Positions 8,597-16,105 of a DNA stretch of 64,000 bases are shown piece by piece. The DNA comes from Pseudomonas fluorescens (GTDB lineage: Bacteria > Pseudomonadota > Gammaproteobacteria > Pseudomonadales > Pseudomonadaceae). How positions within the stretch are numbered: position 1 is the first letter of the stretch; each line of letters starts with the position of its first letter. The position numbers and the translations under genes are program-made. Where the stretch lies: contig NZ_CP148752.1 of the NCBI RefSeq assembly GCF_040448305.1, positions 3,906,001-3,970,000 of the forward strand, read 5' to 3'. The notes under the pieces are model-generated. The model did not search any database and had not been told where the DNA came from. It was given only the letters and a program-made list of their open reading frames with translations.

Positions 8597-9412
8597 ATGA
8601 ACAACGGCGTTCGACTTGTTCCTTTCATTACCTTTGCGGTGGTATGGCCCGCAATTAGCCCCGCCGCCGATAGCCAGGCCGAGCTGGCCAAGCAAACGCT
8701 GAATCCCGTCGCCGCGCTCTACAGCGTACCTATTCAGTACAACTGGAACCAAAAACTCGGCCCGAGCGGCGAGGGCTACCAAAGTGTCACCAACATCCAG
8801 CCAGTGCTGCCATTCAGTATCAATGACGAGTGGAACCTGATCTCCCGAACCATCCTGCCGATCATTGATCAGCATGGTCTGGTACCTGGCGGGCAGGCGG
8901 ACAAATCCGGTTTGGGGGATGTGACCCAGAGCTTCTTTTTTTCACCCAAGCAGCCGACTTCCAGTGGCTGGATTTGGGGGGCAGGACCGGCCATTCTGGT
9001 GCCGACCGGCAGCGATGAGCTTTTGAGCAGTGAGCAATGGGGGTTGGGGCCCACAGTGGTGGCCCTCAAACAGAGCAATGGTTGGACCCGCGGCATTCTG
9101 GCCAATCACATCTGGTCGCTGGAAAACAGCCCGCCCGATGACAAGGACAAGGTCAACGCGACTTTCCTGCAACCTTTCTTCAGCTACACCACTCACACCT
9201 ACACCACCTTCGGCATCAACACAGAATCCACCTATGACTGGCAGACCCGAGAATGGTCAGTGCCAATCAACCTGTTCGTCACCCAGTTGTTCAAAGTGGG
9301 CCATCAACCCATGACCCTGCAAGCAGGACCACGCTATTGGGCAGATAGTCCGAAAGATGGTGCCGAGGGCTGGGGATTCCGGGTGGCGTTTACACTGTTG
9401 TTTCCCAAGTGA
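8597..9412 (+). CDS. Predicted outer-membrane beta-barrel protein, transporter-like
   Basis: The ATG at 8597 is preceded by AGACAGGAG; an in-frame TTG six bases upstream is less likely. The 271-residue product has a signal peptide ending near ISPAA. The rest is an alternation of aromatic and polar residues with glycine turns, ending in VAFTLLFPK, consistent with short beta strands of an outer-membrane barrel. Motifs such as VPIQYNWN and VNATFLQPFFSY are typical of a widespread family annotated only as transporter or neutral-zinc-metallopeptidase neighbours. It stands opposite the DUF1254 pair, so both may serve uptake or modification of the same compound. Function is not known. Confidence 0.65.
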   Translation: MNNGVRLVPFITFAVVWPAISPAADSQAELAKQTLNPVAALYSVPIQYNWNQKLGPSGEGYQSVTNIQPVLPFSINDEWNLISRTILPIIDQHGLVPGGQADKSGLGDVTQSFFFSPKQPTSSGWIWGAGPAILVPTGSDELLSSEQWGLGPTVVALKQSNGWTRGILANHIWSLENSPPDDKDKVNATFLQPFFSYTTHTYTTFGINTESTYDWQTREWSVPINLFVTQLFKVGHQPMTLQAGPRYWADSPKDGAEGWGFRVAFTLLFPK

Positions 9413-9441
9413 GTGCCAAGTTTCAATGGAGCATGTTAAGC

Positions 9442-9490
9442 GTCTGCTTTTGGCCGATTTCTGCCTTTCACGACCGGCTGAAATCGACCC
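9442..9490 (-). repeat. Dispersed hairpin repeat, full copy
   Basis: The stretch reads GTCTGCTTTTGGCCGATTT, then CTGCCTTTCACGACCGGCTG and ends AAATCGACCC. This is the complement of the family consensus, with internal pairing between CTGCC and GGC-AG-type arms. A second, partial copy in the same orientation (9516-9556) runs up to the left end of the insertion sequence. Confidence 0.75.
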
Positions 9491-9558
9491 AATCTAGCCG
9501 TTCGCTAACGAATGCAAATGGCCGTTTTTGACTATCGCCACCGGCAGCAATGGGTCCA

Positions 9559-11232
9559 GGCTGTGTGAAAACTCCCGCAATTGTCTAATCTTCTGATCGT
9601 CGAGATCGTAGCGGGGGCGATCATGAAGCGATTTATTGAAGGTGAGGCTCGGGCGCAAGTCACCTTACTGCCGGAGTGTCTGGACGATTACGTAACCGAA
9701 GAAAATCCAGTGCGCGTGGTCGATGTTTTCGTCGATGAACTCGACTTGGGCGCGCTTGGTTTTGAGGGCGTCGATCCTGCCGCAACTGGTCGTCCGGCCT
9801 ATCACCCAGCGGTGTTGCTGAAGATCTATATCTACGGCTATCTCAATCGGATTCAATCCAGCCGCCGACTTGAGCGAGAGGCCGAGCGCAACGTCGAGTT
9901 GATGTGGCTAACGGGGCGTTTGGCTCCGGACTTCAAAACCATTGCCGACTTTCGCAAAGACAACGGCAAAGCCATTCGCAGCGTATGCCGCCAGTTCGTA
10001 GTTCTTTGTCGCAACCTCAATCTCTTCTCCCAATCGATCATCGCCATCGACGGCAGCAAATTCAAAGCCGTCAATAATCGCGACCGCAACTTCACTCAGG
10101 GCAAGGTGAAGGCACGCATGCAGCAGATCGAGCAGAGCATTGATCGATATCTGGCGGCGATGGATTCGGCGGATCGGGCAACGCCCGAAGTGGCCGAGGC
10201 CAAAGCAGAGCGGCTTAAAGAAAAGATAGAAACACTGAAAAAGCAGATACAGAAACTCAAGGACATCGAGGCGCAGCTCCACGAAAGTCCAGACCAGCAA
10301 ATCTCCCTCACAGACCCAGATGCACGCTCAATGGCTACGAGCGGCCGAGGCACCGGAACGGTTGGCTACAACGTACAAACAGCTGTCGACGACAAACACC
10401 ATCTGATCGTTGCCCATGAGGTGACCAACGTTGGTAATGATCGTGGGCAACTGAGCAATATGGCGAACCAAACGCGTGAAGAAATCGAGGCTGAATCGCT
10501 AACGGTGGTGGCCGACCGAGGCTATTACAAAGGTCTGGAAATCCTTGCTTGCGAGCAAGCCGGCATCACTACCTTCGTACCGAAACCCCTCACATCTGGC
10601 AGCAAAGCCGAAGGCAGATTCGGCAAACAGGATTTCATCTATCTTATTGCGTCGGACGAGTATCAATGCCCTGCGGGGCAGTTACTAACCAGGCGGTACT
10701 CGTCGATGGAAGACGGCATGTTATTGCATTGTTACTACTTCTCGGGCTGCCAGTCCTGCTCAATGCAAAAGCAATGTACGACGGGTAAGGAGCGCCGTGT
10801 GAAGCGCTGGGAACATGAGGCTGTAGTCGACGCGATGCAGGTTCGGCTAGAACATGATCCAGCGATGATGAGGGTTCGTCGCCAGACCGTTGAACATCCT
10901 TTTGGAACGCTCAAGTACTGGATGGGAAGTACCCACTTCCTGACCAAAACCCTGCCGAGGGTGAGCACTGAGATGAGCCTTCATGTGCTCGCCTACAACC
11001 TCAAACGAATGATGAGCATCTTCGGCATCGCAGGACTGCTTGAGGCGATCAGGGCGTGAACCCAGCCGCTTGGCTCGCCAGTTAGAAGCCGTTTGGGCCG
11101 CAGACGCGGCCCAAACGGCATTACGAACGTCTATGTCACTGACTAAGCTAATTCGTGCTTTCGCCCGCTGATTCCATAGGCAACCCTCGCGACTCTCAGT
11201 TTTCGAGGTATTTAGCGCGTTTTCACACAGCC
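9559..11232. mobile_element. IS1182-family insertion sequence (1.67 kb)
   Basis: Terminal inverted repeats GGCTGTGTGAAAAC (9559-9572) and GTTTTCACACAGCC (11219-11232) match perfectly over 14 bp and enclose one transposase gene. Outside the ends lie opposing arms of the dispersed repeat: CACCGGCAGCAATGGGTC on the left and GGGTCGACTGCAGCCCTTCG on the right. The element therefore sits at the centre of an inverted arrangement of that repeat. A short direct repeat TGGGTC is present on both sides. Confidence 0.85.
9623..11059 (+). CDS. IS1182-family transposase
   Basis: This DDE-type transposase would move the surrounding element. The ATG at 9623 gives 478 residues; a TTG 42 bases upstream is also in frame. 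The N-terminal domain begins MKRFIEGEARAQVTLLPECLDDYV. The DDE core includes IAIDGSKFKAVN (first Asp), VTNVGNDRGQL and VVADRGYYKG (second Asp), and the C-terminal VRRQTVEHPFGTLKYWMG supplies the Glu. A lysine/glutamate-rich coiled-coil insertion spans residues ~170-230. A zinc-finger-like CPAG...C..C...C cluster lies near residue 350-390. The frame is intact, so the element may still be active. Confidence 0.93.
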   Translation: MKRFIEGEARAQVTLLPECLDDYVTEENPVRVVDVFVDELDLGALGFEGVDPAATGRPAYHPAVLLKIYIYGYLNRIQSSRRLEREAERNVELMWLTGRLAPDFKTIADFRKDNGKAIRSVCRQFVVLCRNLNLFSQSIIAIDGSKFKAVNNRDRNFTQGKVKARMQQIEQSIDRYLAAMDSADRATPEVAEAKAERLKEKIETLKKQIQKLKDIEAQLHESPDQQISLTDPDARSMATSGRGTGTVGYNVQTAVDDKHHLIVAHEVTNVGNDRGQLSNMANQTREEIEAESLTVVADRGYYKGLEILACEQAGITTFVPKPLTSGSKAEGRFGKQDFIYLIASDEYQCPAGQLLTRRYSSMEDGMLLHCYYFSGCQSCSMQKQCTTGKERRVKRWEHEAVVDAMQVRLEHDPAMMRVRRQTVEHPFGTLKYWMGSTHFLTKTLPRVSTEMSLHVLAYNLKRMMSIFGIAGLLEAIRA

Positions 11233-11283
11233 TGGGTCGACTGCAGCCCTTCGCGACAGGCAACGATCGGCCACTAGCTGACA
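11233..11283 (+). repeat. Dispersed hairpin repeat abutting the right end of the IS
   Basis: The copy reads TGGGTCGACTGCAGCCCTTC, then GCGACAGGCAACGATCGGCC and ACTAGCTGAC. It is one of the best-preserved forward copies and begins at the first base after the IS terminal repeat. Confidence 0.75.
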
Positions 11284-11459
11284 ATCGCATTCACTTTTGT
11301 ATCACCGCTTGAACTGGCTGGCTGCTATCAGTGCAGTTACGGATTGCGATATTTTCTCAGGCAGTCGCCGCAGCCTGGTTTGGTCGCCGGCACCCCCGGG
11401 CTTGCCGAGCCAGCCCGCCGGCCATACGATTCGACTATTCCTCAGGCGGAGGAGTCATT

Positions 11460-12203
11460 GTGAAGCCGGTGATGCTCCTGACGCGCATCCTGGCGCCTGC
11501 CATCGCTCTGGCGCTGGCATCCGCCGGCCTGCATGCCGACGATCCGTTCGCGCCGTTGCGCGACGCCATGGTGCGGGAGATCGCCAACATGTCGTCCGTC
11601 ACCCGCGACGAAACCGGCAGGGTCGAGTTTGCCGCGCCGGTGATGGCCGCGATGGCCAAGGTGCCACGCCATAGGTTCGTCCCGCCCGACGAGGTGCCCT
11701 ACGCCTACGAGAACCGCCCGCTGCCGATCGGCTACGGCCAGACCATCTCCCAGCCCTACATCGTCGCCCTAATGACCGACCTGACGCAGGTCGGGCCCGG
11801 CGACGTGGTACTCGAGATCGGCACTGGCTCGGGCTACCAGGCGGCGATCCTCGCCGAGCTGGCGCAGGCGGTCTACACAATGGAGATCATCGAGCCGCTG
11901 GCAGTGCAGGCCGGGGAGCGCCTGGGCCGGCTGGGATATGCAAAGGTGCAGGCCCGGCTGGGCGATGGCTACCACGGCTGGCCCGAGCACGGGCCTTACG
12001 ACGCCATCCTCGTCACCGCCGCCGCCAGCCATGTGCCGCCGCCACTGATCGCCCAACTCAAGGCCGGCGGACGGATGGTAATCCCGGTCGGCGCGCCGTT
12101 CATGATCCAGTACCTGCTGCTGATCGAGAAGGCCGGCGATGGCAGTGTGTCCACCCGGCAGGTGCTGCCTGTGCGCTTCGTGCCGCTGGTCGGAGGCGGT
12201 TGA
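11460..12203 (+). CDS. Exported protein-L-isoaspartate O-methyltransferase-like protein
   Basis: PCMT enzymes methylate isoaspartyl residues of damaged proteins using S-adenosylmethionine. The likely start is GTG at 11460, preceded by GGCGGAGG, giving 247 residues with a signal peptide (ALALASAGLHADD). The SAM-binding motif VLEIGTGSGYQ, the PCMT signature YGQTISQPYIVALM and the late motif LKAGGRMVIPVG are all present. The usual cytoplasmic enzyme lacks a signal, so this belongs to the smaller exported subgroup. It is followed after two bases by a membrane protein with an aminopropyltransferase-like domain. Codon third positions are strikingly G/C-rich relative to neighbours, suggesting acquisition from a higher-G+C genome. 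Confidence 0.85.
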   Translation: MKPVMLLTRILAPAIALALASAGLHADDPFAPLRDAMVREIANMSSVTRDETGRVEFAAPVMAAMAKVPRHRFVPPDEVPYAYENRPLPIGYGQTISQPYIVALMTDLTQVGPGDVVLEIGTGSGYQAAILAELAQAVYTMEIIEPLAVQAGERLGRLGYAKVQARLGDGYHGWPEHGPYDAILVTAAASHVPPPLIAQLKAGGRMVIPVGAPFMIQYLLLIEKAGDGSVSTRQVLPVRFVPLVGGG

Positions 12204-12205
12204 GC

Positions 12206-14638
12206 ATGCATTCGCCGCCATTGCTCGCCCTGGCGCTGCTGTCTGCCTCCGCGCTCGGCTATGAGGTGCTGCTGCTGCGACTGCTTTCGATCATCCAGTG
12301 GCACCATTTCGCCTACATGATGATCAGCGTCGCGCTGCTCGGCTACGGCGCCGCCGGCACCGCCGTAGCGCTGGCGCGGCCTGTGCTGGCGCCGCGCTTC
12401 CACGGCGTGTTCATCGGCGGCGCGGTGCTGTTCGGACTGAGCGCCATCGCCTGCTTCAGCCTGGCCCAGCAGGTTCCGTTCAATCCCCTCGAGATCCTCT
12501 GGGACGCGCGGCAGTCGGCGCGCCTGCTGCTGATCTACCTGCTGCTGTTCGTGCCGTTCTTCTGCGCGGCGGTGTGCATCTGCCTGACTTTCACCTGCTT
12601 TCAGGAACAGATTCATCGGATCTACGCCTTCGACATTCTCGGCGCCGGCGTGGGCAGCCTGGCGATCGTCGCCGCGCTGTTCGCCCTGACGCCCGTCGAT
12701 GCGCTGCGGCTGCTGGGCGGCACCGGCATCGCCGCCGGGGCACTGGCCGCCATGGCTTGCACGGGGCATAGGCACTGGCTCGCGCCGTTGCTGCTGGCGG
12801 CGGCAGTCGCGGTGCCGGCCGGCGTACCCGAGCGCTGGATCGCCCTGTCGCCCTCCGAGTACAAGGAACTGAGCCAGACGCTGCGTATCAAGGATGCGCG
12901 CGCAATCGCCCAGACCTGGAGTCCGCTGGGCCTGCTCACGGTCGTCGACAGCCCGACCATTCCCCTGCGCCACGCGCCGGGCCTGAGCCTCAATGCGACG
13001 CAGGAGCCGCCCGCACAACTGGCCATCTTCACCGACGGCGACGGCCTTTCCGTGCTGAACCGCTATGACGGGCGCCGCGAACCGCTCGCCTACCTGGACT
13101 ACCTGACCTCGGCTCTGCCCTATCACCTGCTGCGCCAACCCCGCGTGCTGGTGCTGGGCAGTGGCGCTGGCGCCGATGTGCTGCAGGCGATCTACCACGG
13201 CGCCAGCGCGGTGGATGCCATCGAACTGAACCCGCAGGTGATCGATCTGGTCCAGCGCCGCTTCGCCGACTTCTCCGGCAAGCCGTACAGCGCGCCCAAC
13301 GTCCGTGTGCTGATCGGCGAGGCGCGCGGTCTGGTGGCTTCGCGCGGCGAGCCTTACGACCTGATCCAGATCGCCCTGCTGGACTCCTTCGGCACCGCCT
13401 CGGGCGGCCTGCATGCGCTGTCCGAGAACTACCTGTACACGGTGGATGCCTTCGCCGAGTACCTGCGCCATCTCGCGCCCGGCGGCCTGCTGGCCATCAC
13501 TCGCTGGGTCACCCTGCCGCCCCGCGATGTTCCCAGGCTGCTGGCCACCGCGGCCGCGGCCATCGAGCGCGACGGGCAGGCCAGCGCGGCGCGCCGCATT
13601 GTCATGATCCGCGGCTGGAAGACCGCGACGCTGCTGGTCAGCAACAGGGATTTCGACGATGCCGGCATCGCCGTGCTGCGGGAGTTCTGCCGGGCGCGCT
13701 CCTTCGACCTGGCCTACTACCCCGGGATGACCGTGGCCGAGGCGAACCGCTACAACCTGCTCGACCGGCCCTGGTTCTTCGAAGCGGCGCAGGCCCTGCT
13801 GTCCGGCGAGCGCGCGCAGTTCCTGGCACGCTACAAGTTCGACGTGCGTCCGACCATGGATGACCGGCCGTATTTCTTCCACTTCTTCAAGTGGCGCTCG
13901 CTGCCGGAACTGCTGGCGCTGAAGGCGCAGGGCGGCCTGTCAATGCTGGAGTGGGGCTATCCGGTGCTGATCGCCACGCTGCTGCAGTCCAGCGTGGCCG
14001 CCGTGCTGCTGATCCTGGCGCCGCTATGGGTGGCGCGGCGGCGCCAGCGGCGCGCTCGGGATGCGGCTTTGGCCAGGTTCGAACTTCGGGTCGTGTCCTA
14101 CTTCGCCGCCATCGGCTTCGCCTTCATGTTCGTGGAAATCGCCTTCATCCAGAAGTTCACCCTTTTCCTCAGCCACCCGTTGTATTCGGTGGCGGTAACG
14201 CTCAGCGCGTTCCTGATCTTCGCGGGCCTCGGCAGCCGTTACTCCGGTCGGCGGCGGGGGGACATCGGACCTGGTGTGGGGCCCCGTCATCCGCTCGCGC
14301 GGCCAGTCCTGGCGATCTGCGCGATCGCCCTGCTCTACCTGATCGCCCTGCCCCCGTTGTTCCAGCTGCTGGCGCCGGTGGGGACCCTCGCCAGGTTCGG
14401 CATCTGCGCCGCGCTGGTAGCGCCGCTGGCGTTCGCCATGGGCATGCCGTTTCCGCTCGGACTCGGGCGCGTCTCCGCGCGCGCTGAAGCACTGGTGCCG
14501 ATCGCCTGGGCCGTCAACGCCAGCGTATCGGTGGTGGCGGCCGTGCTGGCGACCCTGCTGGCGATCCACCTGGGCTTCACCGTAGTGTTGCTGCTGGCGT
14601 TGCTGCTGTATCTCGCGGCGGCGGTCGCATTTCCCTGA
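12206..14638 (+). CDS. Membrane protein fused to a spermidine-synthase-like domain
   Basis: The ATG at 12206 lies two bases after the preceding stop; the product has 810 residues. The N-terminal ~200 residues contain about six hydrophobic helices. The middle (about 290-500) is a Rossmann SAM-type domain with VLVLGSGAGADVLQAIYHG, AIELNPQVIDLV and DLIQIALLDSF, resembling polyamine aminopropyltransferases. The C-terminal ~250 residues hold another six helices with a conserved YFAAIGFAFMFVEIAFIQKF block. Such fusions are widespread but, as far as I know, uncharacterised. Pairing with an exported methyltransferase-like protein suggests a joint modification or methyl-donor reaction at the membrane. 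The G+C-rich codon use is shared with its partner. Confidence 0.8.
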   Translation: MHSPPLLALALLSASALGYEVLLLRLLSIIQWHHFAYMMISVALLGYGAAGTAVALARPVLAPRFHGVFIGGAVLFGLSAIACFSLAQQVPFNPLEILWDARQSARLLLIYLLLFVPFFCAAVCICLTFTCFQEQIHRIYAFDILGAGVGSLAIVAALFALTPVDALRLLGGTGIAAGALAAMACTGHRHWLAPLLLAAAVAVPAGVPERWIALSPSEYKELSQTLRIKDARAIAQTWSPLGLLTVVDSPTIPLRHAPGLSLNATQEPPAQLAIFTDGDGLSVLNRYDGRREPLAYLDYLTSALPYHLLRQPRVLVLGSGAGADVLQAIYHGASAVDAIELNPQVIDLVQRRFADFSGKPYSAPNVRVLIGEARGLVASRGEPYDLIQIALLDSFGTASGGLHALSENYLYTVDAFAEYLRHLAPGGLLAITRWVTLPPRDVPRLLATAAAAIERDGQASAARRIVMIRGWKTATLLVSNRDFDDAGIAVLREFCRARSFDLAYYPGMTVAEANRYNLLDRPWFFEAAQALLSGERAQFLARYKFDVRPTMDDRPYFFHFFKWRSLPELLALKAQGGLSMLEWGYPVLIATLLQSSVAAVLLILAPLWVARRRQRRARDAALARFELRVVSYFAAIGFAFMFVEIAFIQKFTLFLSHPLYSVAVTLSAFLIFAGLGSRYSGRRRGDIGPGVGPRHPLARPVLAICAIALLYLIALPPLFQLLAPVGTLARFGICAALVAPLAFAMGMPFPLGLGRVSARAEALVPIAWAVNASVSVVAAVLATLLAIHLGFTVVLLLALLLYLAAAVAFP

Positions 14639-15053
14639 TCGCGGCGGTTCGCAGCGACACGTCAACAGACCCTGGTGAGACGAATGGCTTGTTGGAACGC
14701 CGCTTGCCGCAGTTCACACGTTTCGCCGTGTCGATCAGCGAGGGTGACGCCTTTCCTGCTTCGAAGCTGAACATTTGAAAATATGGACGTGTGCGTCATG
14801 CCAAAGATGAGAGGTTGCGTGCCGCAAGCAATTGGTTTTGGCCGACGCAGTCGAGTCGTCAGAGGTGGCTTTCATCCCATAGCTGCCGGTGGTGACTGGC
14901 AGAAACCGGCCAGGAGCGGAAGCGCGGGAAGTTGCATTGCATTTGAGTATCTACGGACTAACCTCAGTGCATCATTACACCGCGCGCAGGGGGACTTGCC
15001 GCCAAGGTGTCATTTCCCAACTGACCTCCATTTCACGTTGGCCAAGGAGCCTT
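14639..15053. other. Intergenic stretch with a partial dispersed repeat
   Basis: No gene with recognisable product is seen in this 415-bp gap. A partial dispersed repeat (AGCTGCCGGTGGTGACTGGC then AGAAACCGGCCAGGAGCGGA) lies at 14881-14922. Base composition falls sharply after the G+C-rich pair ends at 14638. Confidence 0.5.
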
Positions 15054-15158
15054 ATGAAGACCTTCTTGCTAAGGACAGCCCTGTTCGTTGTTTTATTTTT
15101 CTTTGCCTTGCTCTGCCTTCTTGTGTCTCTTTCCTCGTACATATTCTCATTACGATAA
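15054..15158 (+). CDS. Small hydrophobic peptide, possibly the 5' part of a frameshifted membrane gene
   Basis: The ATG at 15054 has a strong AAGGAG site five bases upstream, so initiation here looks real. The 34-residue product is one transmembrane helix (LLRTALFVVLFFFALLCLLV). Its TAA overlaps the ATG of the next frame by one base (TAATG), and that frame has no Shine-Dalgarno of its own. Either the two are translationally coupled or a single membrane protein gene has been split by a frameshift near 15150. I do not recognise the family. Confidence 0.45.
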   Translation: MKTFLLRTALFVVLFFFALLCLLVSLSSYIFSLR

Positions 15159-15508
15159 TGCTCGCCCAGGCTTTGATTGCATTCTTTCTGGGATTGGATA
15201 TCGGCGCCAGGATGGGGCCAACGGCCAAATGGGTTATGGGTGTTTCAATGACCTTGATTCCCTTGTTTTTGGTATGGGGCTTCTACAACCATCGCGTCGG
15301 CGCCTACAACGCGTACATACTCCTTGTGCTTCCCCAATTCCCAAGAGCGCTTGAGGGGTATACATCGAGTCCGGCAACAACCACTATCGCATTAGCTATA
15401 AGTATCGTTATCCTGGCTTTTGTTTGGTACGTCCGAGGAAAAATCTTTCCAGACTTCGTCTTCGTCAATCCCAGGAAAATCAAAGGCAAGTACTTCTTTA
15501 CGGGCTGA
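15158..15508 (+). CDS. Small membrane protein of unknown function
   Basis: The 116-residue reading has three predicted helices (MLAQALIAFFLGLDIG, VMGVSMTLIPLFLVWGF, TIALAISIVILAFVWYV) and a basic tail NPRKIKGKYFF. It overlaps the small hydrophobic peptide upstream and could be its continuation in another frame. It lies in an A+T-richer, patchwork region between the G+C-rich pair and a gene remnant. I do not recognise it. Confidence 0.5.
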   Translation: MLAQALIAFFLGLDIGARMGPTAKWVMGVSMTLIPLFLVWGFYNHRVGAYNAYILLVLPQFPRALEGYTSSPATTTIALAISIVILAFVWYVRGKIFPDFVFVNPRKIKGKYFFTG

Positions 15509-15704
15509 TCCATCATGCCGCCGGACCTGCCCGAACGGCTGTCCAGGCCTTTGAGTTCAATCGTTAGCGAAGACTGCTTCGGGTCGAAGTCCGACTTTCA
15601 ACAAAAAACAAGGCCACAGAATGATCTGGCACCTAACAAGCGTTAGATTCCCATTGTATTAGAAGACAGCCCCTTACGAGCTCATAGCCTGAGATGTTGT
15701 TTAT

Positions 15705-15933
15705 CGTCAACGCCATGGACGGTGAGAACTTCGCCTCAGCGGTCAAGGCTACGGGGCGCAAGAAACTGATCATCGCCGGGGTCACCAATGACGTCTGCAC
15801 GGTCTATCCGGCGCTGAGCCTGGTGCGCGATGGTTATGAAGTACAGGTGGTTGCTGATGGCGGCGGTTCCCCTGGCGTAATGGCGGATGATATCGCCCTG
15901 CGCCCGAAGGTGGTCAGTTGGTACAAGTCCTGA
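15705..15933 (+). pseudogene. Isochorismatase-family hydrolase remnant
   Basis: The segment VNAMDGENFASAVKATGRKK, then LIIAGVTNDVCTVYPALSLV, matches the C-terminal half of YcaC-like isochorismatase-family hydrolases, including the catalytic cysteine in TNDVC. The N-terminal half with the aspartate and lysine of the catalytic triad is missing. After ADDIALR the frame no longer resembles the family and stops early. It is therefore truncated at both ends. Degenerate repeat material follows it up to 16100. Confidence 0.75.
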
Positions 15934-16059
15934 TGACGGCACTTCAAGTGCTAAATCCTCAGGTGGGCAAGAAGGCTCGCTCCTACTAGTTGTTCGAGGC
16001 TACCTCCGGCAGTTGCGGGTGCGAGCCACATTTGAGTCGACCTCTCATCGTCCGCATTG

Positions 16060-16075
16060 GGTTGAATCCACAGCC
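16060..16075. repeat. Second copy of the 16-bp sequence seen at 3606
   Basis: GGTTGAATCCACAGCC is identical to 3606-3621 and is followed here by GAAAGCGGACGTTCC, a block related to the AGCGGAC end of the dispersed repeat. It lies 31 bp beyond the 3' end of the GGDEF/EAL gene. Confidence 0.5.
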
Positions 16076-16105
16076 GAAAGCGGACGTTCCCAGGCACCTG
16101 CGAAG

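Noticed and set aside
11996..13882. Long minus-strand open frame (628 codons) opposite the spermidine-synthase-like fusion
   Set aside because: The product is Gln/Arg/Gly-rich and without domains. High G+C in the third positions of the real gene leaves the antisense frame without stops.
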